From NCBI GenBank assembly GCA_025210655.1, contig JAOARG010000029.1, positions 1 to 36,730 on the forward strand: DNA of 36,730 bases. Direction: 5' to 3'. Below the pieces are notes generated by a model. It saw only the letters and a program-made list of their open reading frames with translations, did not search any database and was not told where the DNA came from. A program made the position numbers and the translations under genes. Each line of letters starts with the position of its first letter. Position 1 is the first letter of the stretch. Source of the stretch: Bacillota bacterium. GTDB lineage: Bacteria > Bacillota > Clostridia > Peptostreptococcales > Acidaminobacteraceae. Shown here piece by piece: positions 1 through 6,968 of the stretch.

Positions 1-180
1 CTTGTAGATGATGCTCCTGCTTCTTCTATCTTTTCCTCTGCCTCACCACTTGTTGGTGATGCTCCTGCTTCTTCTATCTTTTCCTCTGCCTCACCACTTG
101 TTGGTGATGCTCCTGCTTCTTCTATCTTTTCCTCTGCCTCACCACTTGTTGGTGATGCTCCTATTTCTTCTGCTTCGCTA
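1..180 (-). repeat. 48-bp tandem repeat inside the acidic secreted protein
   Basis: Units begin at 1, 49 and 97, with a degenerate one from 145 to about 180. Each is 48 bp, exactly 16 codons, so the frame is kept. The units at 49 and 97 are identical at base level over nearly their whole length. The array may continue past base 1. Near-identity of the DNA, not only of the protein, points to recent slippage or recombination. Confidence 0.95.
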
Positions 181-383
181 CTTATAGATTCCTCTTTACT
201 TTCTTCTGTCTTTTCTGCTGTTTCCCTACTTATAACTTCTTCTTTTGCTAATTCGACTTTTTCAATTGCATCTTCATCTTTTTCTTCAATAGCCTTATCA
301 ATTCCAAGTACATCACCGAAACTAATAAAAATCCCGTTAAATATCAATAGAAATGATAAAATATACACCAATGTCTTCTTCAT
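1..383 (-). CDS. Secreted acidic repeat protein, 5' part only (3' end beyond the window)
   Basis: Partial gene. The first 127 codons are in the window and the stop lies beyond base 1. The ATG at 381-383 follows a GGGGG ribosome binding site. It starts with a signal peptide (MKKTLVYILSFLLIFNG then hydrophobic residues to about residue 22). A Glu/Lys-rich segment follows, and from about residue 68 a 16-residue unit with the core GEAEEKIEEAGASPTS repeats, encoded by near-identical 48-bp units. The composition suggests an extended, highly charged extracellular linker or stalk; no enzymatic domain is visible in this part. A terminator at 574-610 separates it from the transglutaminase gene upstream, so it probably has its own promoter. 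Function is not recognised. Confidence 0.8.
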   Translation of the reverse strand, partial: MKKTLVYILSFLLIFNGIFISFGDVLGIDKAIEEKDEDAIEKVELAKEEVISRETAEKTEESKEESISSEAEEIGASPTSGEAEEKIEEAGASPTSGEAEEKIEEAGASPTSGEAEEKIEEAGASST

Positions 384-461
384 TATTTGCCCCCTGCGTC
401 CTAATTTCAACTATTCATTTTCTCTCTTTAATACTTGCTTCAAATTTAATAACAATTGTAA

Positions 462-467
462 ATTATA
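462..467 (-). promoter_or_regulatory. Possible -10 box for the acidic repeat protein gene
   Basis: TATAAT is present on the minus strand about 80 bases before the ATG at 383. I see no good -35 hexamer at 16-18 bp, so this is weak. Two direct TTTTGGTAAA copies lie a little upstream (about 507-530) and might be a regulator site. Confidence 0.3.
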
Positions 468-573
468 TTTACCAATTATTAATTTTATCTTAAAGATTGA
501 GTGATTTTGGTAAAGTTTTGGTAAATTCGCATGACTATAGTCCTATAAAGAATAATTCTTCAAATTTTCGAGC

Positions 574-610
574 AAAAAAAATAGCTTCTATATAATAATA
601 TATACAAGCT
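574..610 (-). terminator. Rho-independent terminator of the transglutaminase gene
   Basis: On the minus strand AGCTT, an AT-rich middle and AAGCT form a stem (583-610), followed directly by eight U (574-581). It lies about 40 bases past the stop at 652 and before the next minus-strand gene. Confidence 0.7.
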
Positions 611-651
611 TCCATAAATTTATTTTTTTCGAGAGGGATCAAAATCTATTC

Positions 652-1437
652 CTAGTACATCTTTGTAGCAAAATAATCAGACGGATTTTTAAGCATATCT
701 ACCGCAACATTATCAGAGATTAACTCTGAATCTATTGTAGTATCTATCACAATCCACTTACCATCCACTAGAACTTCATTCCATGCATGATAAACTGAAG
801 TATTGTTACTAGTACCTTTAACTAATTTTGTTGGAACACCAACACTTCTTAGCATTGATGCAGTTAGTGAAGCATAATCATAACATATTCCCTGATTACT
901 ATTTATAGTTCTAGTATTATCAGGTATATAACCAGCTTTCACACTATCAGCCTTAGCATAATCATACTCTATATTGTTAACAACATAGTTGTATATTATA
1001 CTTACCTTTTCCATGTCAGTACTAGCATTCTCAGTTAACTTTCTAGCAATCTTAGTAGATAAAGAATTGCTATTCCAACTTACGTTTTGAACGCTTGATA
1101 AATACACATTGTTTACATCAGAAGATTTAACAGAAAATTTTTCTGATGTAATAAGGGAATACTTCTTTCCCTTAACATGTTTATAAAGTCCAATTTCATA
1201 TTTACCAGCACCCATCTGTAGAGGGAACTTCTCGTCATCTGAAGATAGATTATAGACATATTTAGCATCGTCTTTCTTAATCACTACCTTGACTTTAGAA
1301 TAATCTGAAGTGTTATAATTAACACTTACAGTATTTCCATCAGTATTGACTTTTATTAATTGACTATCAGCGAAATTCACTGACATAAAACTCATAATTG
1401 AAAGTACAATTATAAAAGTAAATACTATTTTCTTCAT
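652..1437 (-). CDS. Secreted transglutaminase-like (papain-fold) protein
   Basis: 261 residues with a signal peptide (about 1-24, hydrophobic core VFTFIIVLSIMSFMSV). The middle part (about 25-120) is a beta-rich region of unknown kind. The C-terminal half is a transglutaminase-like domain: nucleophile Cys185 in NQGICYDYAS, His217 in YHAWNEV and Asp232 in WIVIDTT give the Cys-His-Asp triad. Such secreted domains in Gram-positive bacteria act as proteases, peptide cross-linkers or cell-wall-associated enzymes; the substrate cannot be told. SD AGGGGGAG precedes the ATG and directly abuts a c-di-GMP-I riboswitch, so expression should follow the second messenger. It has its own promoter (1846-1876) and terminator (574-610), so it is probably a single-gene unit. 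Confidence 0.9.
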   Translation of the reverse strand: MKKIVFTFIIVLSIMSFMSVNFADSQLIKVNTDGNTVSVNYNTSDYSKVKVVIKKDDAKYVYNLSSDDEKFPLQMGAGKYEIGLYKHVKGKKYSLITSEKFSVKSSDVNNVYLSSVQNVSWNSNSLSTKIARKLTENASTDMEKVSIIYNYVVNNIEYDYAKADSVKAGYIPDNTRTINSNQGICYDYASLTASMLRSVGVPTKLVKGTSNNTSVYHAWNEVLVDGKWIVIDTTIDSELISDNVAVDMLKNPSDYFATKMY

Positions 1438-1440
1438 GGA

Positions 1441-1450
1441 TTTCTCCCCC
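1441..1450 (-). promoter_or_regulatory. Ribosome binding site of the transglutaminase gene, next to aptamer 1
   Basis: The minus strand reads GGGGGAGAAA just after the end of the proximal aptamer and just before the ATG. The bases at 1528-1536 (minus UUUCUUUCC), immediately 5' of the same aptamer, can pair with it over nine base pairs including two G-U. The SD could therefore be closed inside an extended P1 helix when ligand is bound. Confidence 0.55.
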
Positions 1451-1451
1451 T

Positions 1452-1522
1452 TGGCACCTGGCTATCTTAATTTTTAAGACCCTATAGTTTTGCGTCCCTA
1501 CCTCACGATAGGTTTGCCCTTA
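1452..1522 (-). ncRNA. c-di-GMP-I riboswitch aptamer 1 (GEMM-I), gene-proximal
   Basis: Reading the minus strand: GGGCAAACC, P2 hairpin CCTATC-GTGA-GGTAGG with a GNRA loop, the invariant GGGACGCAAA segment, the GGGTCT side of P3, and AGCCAGGTGCC at the 3' end. These are the class I c-di-GMP aptamer landmarks in the right order and spacing. The base equivalent to G20 of the Vibrio Vc2 aptamer is G. It lies about 15 bases before the transglutaminase ATG. Confidence 0.92.
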
Positions 1523-1541
1523 TAACAGGAAAGAAAAGTTA

Positions 1542-1599
1542 TTAAATTCTTGTTGATATCCAGAGCGAATATCAACTATAAAACTTTTCCTTCGGTAAC
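1542..1599 (-). promoter_or_regulatory. Linker hairpin between aptamers 1 and 2
   Basis: A perfect 8-bp stem GTTGATAT/ATATCAAC with a 9-base loop (around 1550-1575), flanked by AAAAGTT and AACTTTT that can extend it. No clean U tract follows, so I read it as a spacer or weak attenuator rather than a classical terminator. Confidence 0.5.
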
Positions 1600-1668
1600 T
1601 GGCGACCATATCAATATTGACTTAGGCCCTATAGTTTTGCGTCATATATTTTCATATATTTTGCCTTG
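1597..1668 (-). ncRNA. c-di-GMP-I riboswitch aptamer 2 (GEMM-I), middle
   Basis: The minus strand shows AAGGCAAAA, P2 ATATAT-GAAA-ATATAT with a GNRA loop, GACGCAAAACTATAGGGCCTAAG, an AT-rich P3, and GGTCGCCAGTTACC at the 3' end. The G20 equivalent is G. The P2 stem is entirely A-U, so it may be less stable than aptamer 1. Confidence 0.9.
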
Positions 1669-1677
1669 TTTCGTTTG

Positions 1678-1718
1678 AGAAAAGTATTTGATTATATGGT
1701 AATCAAAAGCTTTTCTGG
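1678..1718 (-). promoter_or_regulatory. Linker hairpin between aptamers 2 and 3
   Basis: The minus strand forms AGAAAAG-CTTTTGATTA, a short loop, then TAATCAAATA-CTTTTCT: about 15 base pairs with a small bulge. No U run follows. Like the other linker it uses an AAAAG/CTTTT base, which suggests the two linkers arose by duplication together with their aptamers. Confidence 0.5.
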
Positions 1719-1798
1719 CAACTGGCTATCATAGTTTATTTAAACCTTAGACCCTAGTAGTTTTGCGTCACATACTTTCACATGTTTTGCGATTGACA
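1718..1798 (-). ncRNA. c-di-GMP-I riboswitch aptamer 3 (GEMM-I), promoter-proximal, variant binding base
   Basis: The minus strand shows P1 TTCTG/CAGAA, CAATCGCAAAAC, P2 CATGT-GAAA-GTATG, GTGACGCAAAACTACTAGGGTCTAAGG and AGCCAGTTGCC. The fold landmarks are intact, but the base aligned to G20 of Vc2, which contacts one guanine of the ligand, is C here. This copy may bind weakly, bind something else, or only serve as structure. Confidence 0.85.
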
Positions 1799-1845
1799 GA
1801 ATTTTACCAGTCAATACTGATTTCTTTGATTACCCTCTCATGATT

Positions 1846-1876
1846 ATTATACCACATATTAATCAGCACTACTCAA
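1846..1876 (-). promoter_or_regulatory. Promoter of the riboswitch-transglutaminase transcript
   Basis: The -10 TATAAT at 1846-1851 is preceded by TGG (extended -10). The -35-like TTGAGT at 1871-1876 gives a 19-bp spacer. It overlaps the last codons of the upstream efflux gene. The transcript would start near 1839, giving a leader of about 400 nt that holds all three aptamers. Confidence 0.6.
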
Positions 1877-2942
1877 CTCTTACTTCAATATCGTCCTTCA
1901 GCTTATCCATACCGGAAATCACAATTTCTTCATCTATTGAAATTCCAGATAGTATTTCAATATTGTTATCTGATGATAAACCTATCTCAACTTTTACTAG
2001 ACTCACCTTTCCATCACTATATTTATAAACATAATTATTGTTTTCTGACTTTATGAGTGATGATCTAGGAACTTCTATTCCACTTCTTTTATCAACAATT
2101 ATTTCTAATTCTGTATATTGACCTTCATAAAGTTTTTCCAAATATTCAATAATATTTACTTCTATATCTACTAACCCCTTTTTATTGACATTATCATCGA
2201 TAAACTTTATATCACCATCCAAGGCGATATCTTCCTGACCACCTACATAAATCTTCACACTATCACCTATTGAGACTTTTCTAGCATCTTCTACAGTAAT
2301 TTGACTTTCAATATGAACAGAATTATCGTCACTAATCTTAAGTACAGGCGAAGCAGATACATATTGATTTACTTTAATATATATTTCGCTTATTTTACCG
2401 GACATTGGTGAATAGACGACCCTATCCCTTAGCTGTCTTTCTTTTACAGAGACCTGTTTATCATAATTCACTTTCGAATTATCATAAATTTTCTCTTTTT
2501 GCTTATAATCATTTAAGCTATCATCTAAATCTTTTTTTGATATAGCTCCACTTTCAAAGAGATTAAGGTTATTTTCATAAACTTTTTTTGCATCATCAAA
2601 CTTCAATTTGTTGTTTTCCATATCCGTCTTTAATTGACTCTCAAGTGCCTTTAGACTCTCAGTCTCTGTAAAAGTATCAAATTTAAATAGTTTTTGACCT
2701 TTCTTTATATTTTGTCCTTCCTTTACATACATATTTCTAATAGTTCCTGATACCTCAGGAATAAGTTCCAACTCATTTCCTGCTTCCAATGTCCCTATAG
2801 AAAAAATCTTTTCCTCAAAAATGTTTTCAGATGGAAACCCTACAGATACTAGGGGTGGCAGTACTTTTTTCTCCTTGATTTCTTCTGGTCTACATCCCGA
2901 CAATAGAAGAAGTATAAAAACAAAACACAATACTTTTTTCAT
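1869..2942 (-). CDS. RND efflux adaptor (membrane fusion) lipoprotein
   Basis: 357 residues. The N-terminus MKKVLCFVFILLLLSGC has a lipobox (LSGC), so it is predicted to be lipid-anchored outside the membrane. The order then fits HlyD/AcrA adaptors: a first lipoyl half (GNELELIPEVSGTIRNMYV, PEG..KGQKLF), a coiled-coil hairpin about 90-165, the second lipoyl half (RVVYSPMSGKISEIYI), and a beta-barrel and membrane-proximal domain to the end. It pairs with the RND pump encoded just upstream; the pump's final AGG AGG codons double as this gene's SD. Without an outer membrane the complex would presumably move substrates to the cell exterior. Substrate unknown. Confidence 0.9.
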   Translation of the reverse strand: MKKVLCFVFILLLLSGCRPEEIKEKKVLPPLVSVGFPSENIFEEKIFSIGTLEAGNELELIPEVSGTIRNMYVKEGQNIKKGQKLFKFDTFTETESLKALESQLKTDMENNKLKFDDAKKVYENNLNLFESGAISKKDLDDSLNDYKQKEKIYDNSKVNYDKQVSVKERQLRDRVVYSPMSGKISEIYIKVNQYVSASPVLKISDDNSVHIESQITVEDARKVSIGDSVKIYVGGQEDIALDGDIKFIDDNVNKKGLVDIEVNIIEYLEKLYEGQYTELEIIVDKRSGIEVPRSSLIKSENNNYVYKYSDGKVSLVKVEIGLSSDNNIEILSGISIDEEIVISGMDKLKDDIEVRVE

Positions 2943-2947
2943 TGCAA

Positions 2948-5900
2948 CTACCTCCTAATTCTTTCTACTATCGTATAAGCAATAGGAATATATATTAATG
3001 TCATCAAAGTTGTCACTAATAGCCCAAAAACAAGGGCAAAACCAAATTGAGCGTAATATATATTTTTAAGTGCCAATGGTAATATTCCACATATGGTTGT
3101 TAATGAAGTTGCAAATACAGGATTAAATCTAGTATATGCAGCTTCAATCATAGGATTGGATGTGGAACTTCCTTTAAGCTTAAGGAAGTTACTATAGTCA
3201 ATTAAAACAATAGCATCATTTACAGCTATACCCGAAAGGGCGACAAGACCCATAAAACCATAAAAGCCAAAATCATTTCCAGTAAGTGCAAGTCCCCATA
3301 TAACTCCAATGATTGCCATAGGCAAGGTAAACAAAATAACGAAAGGTTGCAGTAGCGATTTAAACTGTAATACCAGTATAAAGAATATGATAAAAACAGC
3401 TAATATCATACTTCTAAACAAATCTAAAAAGCTATCCTCTATCCCTTGTATATCACCTTCATACTTAATAAGTACATCTTCCGGTAAAAAATCTCCTTCT
3501 ATCTTACGTCTAAATTCAGATATTATATCATTGATATTGTATCCCCTTTCAAGATCTCCGGTAATTTCAACATATCTTTTAGAATCTTCCCTTTGAATAC
3601 TTGAAATAGATCCCTGATCAACAATTTTTACAAAATGACCTAGGGGATATATTTCACCATTCTTATTTTTTACATAAACATATTTCATATTGTCCACACC
3701 GATGTTTTCAATATCTGATTTAAGAGAAATATCAATTTCCTCACCACTTATTGTAATTGAACCTCCATCAATCCCCTTTATTTGTGCCAATAATTGTTCA
3801 TATATATCCCTAATTTCGAATCCGTAATATCTTGCTTTTTCCCTATCAATATCAATCACAATTTGTGGTATTCCAAATCCTGATGAGGACTGCATATTAT
3901 AAACCCCTTCAATGGAATTAAATACTTCAATATACTCTCTTGCAACTTCATTTATAGTATCTAGACCATTTCCATATATCTTTAATCCTATTGGTTTAGA
4001 AACAGGAGGGCCGGATGATTCTTGATTAATAATAAAACTAGCTCCAGCAATATTTGAGAATTCATCAATTATATTTCCAAGTATTTCATAACCATCACCA
4101 CTGGAAAACTCTACATATATTTGTCCTTGGCTTGGATCTTCACCACCATAAGTAATATTAAATCTCTCTATTCCTACTATTGATACTAGAGTTTTTTCAA
4201 TTTCTTCAACTAATTTTCTTGAATCTTCTTCGACGCTTCCCTTCGCTAATTCCATATTAATTACAACACTATCAGGCTCATTGGCTGGAAAAAATGACAC
4301 CTTTAAGAAACCTGAAGAAAAAGCTCCAAAGGATCCAAAGAATAATAATAGACCTAATATAATTGTAAGTGCCATCAATTTTTTTGAAGAAAGAAGCTTT
4401 GTTATAAATCTTTTATAATATCTAAGAATAGGATTTTCTCCAGACTTTTTCCTAATAAATTTTATTGAAAATAATATTACAAATAATCCTGCCATTGTTA
4501 TACTTACAGTACTATATCCTTTTCCCCCACTAATTACCCAATTAATTATCAATCCTATTAAGGTCACTAGTATTATTTTTATAAATAAACCCGGCTTATA
4601 CTTTCCTGCTCCTAATAGTCTTGATGAAATTGCAGGAGTGATTACTACAGAGACAATGAATGAACATATCAAAGTTAAAATAATCACCTTTGGAATAGTA
4701 GAAACAAAATCCCCCAAGGTACCTGGTAATATTGCAAGTGGAAAAAATGCCCCAATTGTAGTTAAGGTTGATGCTAAAATAGATACAGATACTTGATTAG
4801 TTCCATAGATTGAAGCAGTTCTAGTGTCAATATCAAGTTTTCTAATCCTATCAATATTTTCCATTACAATGATTGAGTTATCTACTAATAGCCCTAAGGA
4901 TACAATAAGTCCCAATATTGCAAAAGTATTTAATGTAATCCCCAAGAATGAAATTATTCCAAGGACCCCTAAAATTGATAAGGGAATTGATATAGATACT
5001 ATTGCAGCTTCACTAAATCCTATAAAAAGAAATAAAACTACTATTACTACTACTAATCCTGAAATAGCACTTGACCAAATATCACTTAAATCCTCTTCCA
5101 CATCAAGTGACATATCATTGAAATATACAATCTTCAAATCTTCCGGAAACTCATTTCCCCTTAAAGATTCTATACTTCTTTTTAAAGTTTCACTTGTTCC
5201 AATAACATCAGATTCTTCTTTTCTTAAAACTTTTAAAAATACTGAATTACTTATTTCCTTATCCTTGCTATATGTTCTATTTGAAGTTTTTTCGTCTGTT
5301 TCCTTAATACTAACTGTTGCAAATTGATCAAGAAAATACAAATGCCCATCCCTGCCAGGAACCATTATATGCTTAAGCTCATCTAAATTCTTATAAGCCA
5401 TATCAATCCTCATACTGTACCTAGTACCATTTAAGTCAATATTATCTATAGGTAGCTCTATATTATTATTCTTTATTGCAAAGCTTAAATTGTCATAAGT
5501 AATTCCATAATCATACATTTTAATATGGTCAACAAGTATTTCTGCTTCCCTCTCACTATCCCCTTCAATAGAAACATCATCAATATCAGCTATCTTCTTT
5601 ATTTCATCTGAAATAGTTTCTGCATAATTTGACATTTGATATGATTCATAATCACCTGAAATACTTATTTCCATCAGGGGAATTCTAGATGTTCTAAATA
5701 AATCCACCCTAAGGCCCCTAATATCATCAACATCATCGATTCTGTTCACAAGATTTTCAGCTTCCAATCTCCTAAGTGATATCTCATCTCCATTATCTAT
5801 TTCAAGAAAAATAGTAAATCTTCCATACTCTACAGTAGAACTTATGCTCTCAAGATCTTGAAGTTCTGAAAGCTCATCCTCTATTTTCTTCACATAGGAA

Positions 5901-6121
5901 TTTTCTATATCTTGGGCACCAGAACCTGGGACACTTCCGCTAATAATCAGATTGGGTATAACTATCTCAGGAAGAGACTCCCTGGGAACAGATACTAATC
6001 CAAACACTCCAAAAATAACAATAAATAAAACTATCAAAATCAGCATTGATAGATTTTTTATAAAAAAACTAGATATTTTACCAATAAAATTTAGTTTTTC
6101 CTTCAATTCAGGCAAGCTCAT
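2948..6121 (-). CDS. RND-family efflux pump (AcrB/MMPL-like permease, HAE1 type)
   Basis: 1057 residues, usual full length. TM1 (about 18-40) is followed by a large extracytoplasmic loop (PN1/PN2-like, about 42-335), TM2-6 with GLLVDNSIIVMENIDR, where the first Asp of the AcrB DD pair is kept and the second is Asn, as in many HAE-type pumps. A second loop (about 600-870) and TM8-12 with ALSGIAVNDAIVLIDYSN follow, so a charged relay residue is present there as Asp. Proton-driven export of hydrophobic compounds or lipids is the family role; the actual substrate is not visible. SD AGAGGTGAT precedes the ATG. It is first gene of a two-gene unit with the adaptor, 5 bases apart, starting just beyond the terminator at 6159-6196. 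Confidence 0.93.
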   Translation of the reverse strand: MSLPELKEKLNFIGKISSFFIKNLSMLILIVLFIVIFGVFGLVSVPRESLPEIVIPNLIISGSVPGSGAQDIENSYVKKIEDELSELQDLESISSTVEYGRFTIFLEIDNGDEISLRRLEAENLVNRIDDVDDIRGLRVDLFRTSRIPLMEISISGDYESYQMSNYAETISDEIKKIADIDDVSIEGDSEREAEILVDHIKMYDYGITYDNLSFAIKNNNIELPIDNIDLNGTRYSMRIDMAYKNLDELKHIMVPGRDGHLYFLDQFATVSIKETDEKTSNRTYSKDKEISNSVFLKVLRKEESDVIGTSETLKRSIESLRGNEFPEDLKIVYFNDMSLDVEEDLSDIWSSAISGLVVVIVVLFLFIGFSEAAIVSISIPLSILGVLGIISFLGITLNTFAILGLIVSLGLLVDNSIIVMENIDRIRKLDIDTRTASIYGTNQVSVSILASTLTTIGAFFPLAILPGTLGDFVSTIPKVIILTLICSFIVSVVITPAISSRLLGAGKYKPGLFIKIILVTLIGLIINWVISGGKGYSTVSITMAGLFVILFSIKFIRKKSGENPILRYYKRFITKLLSSKKLMALTIILGLLLFFGSFGAFSSGFLKVSFFPANEPDSVVINMELAKGSVEEDSRKLVEEIEKTLVSIVGIERFNITYGGEDPSQGQIYVEFSSGDGYEILGNIIDEFSNIAGASFIINQESSGPPVSKPIGLKIYGNGLDTINEVAREYIEVFNSIEGVYNMQSSSGFGIPQIVIDIDREKARYYGFEIRDIYEQLLAQIKGIDGGSITISGEEIDISLKSDIENIGVDNMKYVYVKNKNGEIYPLGHFVKIVDQGSISSIQREDSKRYVEITGDLERGYNINDIISEFRRKIEGDFLPEDVLIKYEGDIQGIEDSFLDLFRSMILAVFIIFFILVLQFKSLLQPFVILFTLPMAIIGVIWGLALTGNDFGFYGFMGLVALSGIAVNDAIVLIDYSNFLKLKGSSTSNPMIEAAYTRFNPVFATSLTTICGILPLALKNIYYAQFGFALVFGLLVTTLMTLIYIPIAYTIVERIRR

Positions 6122-6158
6122 ATTATCACCTCTTAATAGATAATATTTACCCCTAACT

Positions 6159-6196
6159 AAAAAGAACTAGCATAGAATTTATCTATACTAGTTCTT
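6159..6196 (-). terminator. Rho-independent terminator after the OpuC-like ABC operon
   Basis: A 14-bp stem (6163-6176 with 6182-6195, one G-U on the RNA), a 5-base loop and then five U on the minus strand. The 5' side of the stem overlaps the last codons and stop of the ATPase gene. It separates the ABC operon from the RND operon. Confidence 0.85.
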
Positions 6197-6968
6197 TCTT
6201 CTTCGATTCATATATCCCATCCAACTCTTCTTCACTTAAAAGACTCTTGATACCCTTTCTACCTATAAAGTTTTTAACGGTTTCTGTCTTAGGATAAAAT
6301 ACTAGTTCCTCTTTACTAGAAACCTGTATAATCCTCCCCTTATCCATAAAAACTATTTTTGTACCTAAAAATAAAGCCTCTTCTATATCATGGGTGACAA
6401 AAACAATAGTTTTTCCCAAGTCTTTATGCAATCTTTTGATTTCACTTTGAAGATTTCTCCTCACTATTTCATCAACCGCACCAAAGGGTTCATCCATCAA
6501 GATTATTTCTGCATCTGCTGCCAAAGCTCTAGCTACACCAACTCTTTGTTTTTGACCTCCGCTGAGTTCCCTTGGTCTCCTATCTAGTATTTCCTCATTC
6601 ATTCCCATTAAGCTAATGAGTTTACTACTCACTTTATTCTTTTCAGTTTTTCCAAGACCTTGAAGCTTAAGGGTAAACTCTATATTTTCCCTAACAGTTA
6701 AATGGGGAAGTAGTCCAACTTGTTGAATAACATAGCCAATACTCTTCCTTAAAGCTACCTTATCCCACTTGCTTATGGACAGTCCATCAACTATAATATC
6801 GCCTTTTTCTATTGGGTGCATTTTGTTTATACTCTTTAGCAAAGTAGTTTTTCCACATCCCGAAGGCCCCAATATAACTACAAAATCACCAGGATCTATA
6901 TCCAATGAAACCCCATCGAGTATATTTGAATCACCATATGATTTCACTACATTTTTTATTTTAATCAT
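6183..6968 (-). CDS. ABC importer ATPase, OpuCA/ProV family (osmoprotectant type)
   Basis: 261 residues. Walker A GPSGCGKTT at 34-42, Q-loop VIQQVGLLPH, signature LSGGQKQRVGVARAL, Walker B IILMDEPFG and H-loop VFVTHDIEEAL are all present. Sequence type and neighbours place it with ATPases of glycine betaine/choline/carnitine importers. Most OpuCA/ProV proteins are 370-400 residues with two C-terminal CBS domains that sense ionic strength or c-di-AMP; this one ends soon after the nucleotide-binding domain, so that regulation is missing. The ATG overlaps the stop of the binding-protein gene (TAATG), so the two are translationally coupled. Confidence 0.9.
   Translation of the reverse strand: MIKIKNVVKSYGDSNILDGVSLDIDPGDFVVILGPSGCGKTTLLKSINKMHPIEKGDIIVDGLSISKWDKVALRKSIGYVIQQVGLLPHLTVRENIEFTLKLQGLGKTEKNKVSSKLISLMGMNEEILDRRPRELSGGQKQRVGVARALAADAEIILMDEPFGAVDEIVRRNLQSEIKRLHKDLGKTIVFVTHDIEEALFLGTKIVFMDKGRIIQVSSKEELVFYPKTETVKNFIGRKGIKSLLSEEELDGIYESKKKELV

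Noticed and set aside
1..180. CRISPR-like array from evenly spaced repeats
   Set aside because: Repeats are directly joined 48-bp codon units with no unique spacers and sit inside an open reading frame.
384..560. Fourth c-di-GMP aptamer before the acidic repeat protein
   Set aside because: Only a chance GGACGCA is present; the P2 hairpin, GCAAA segment and 3' AGCC core are absent.
4824..5327. 167-codon plus-strand frame
   Set aside because: It lies wholly inside the RND pump gene on the opposite strand, has low-complexity Ser/Ile composition and no ribosome binding site.
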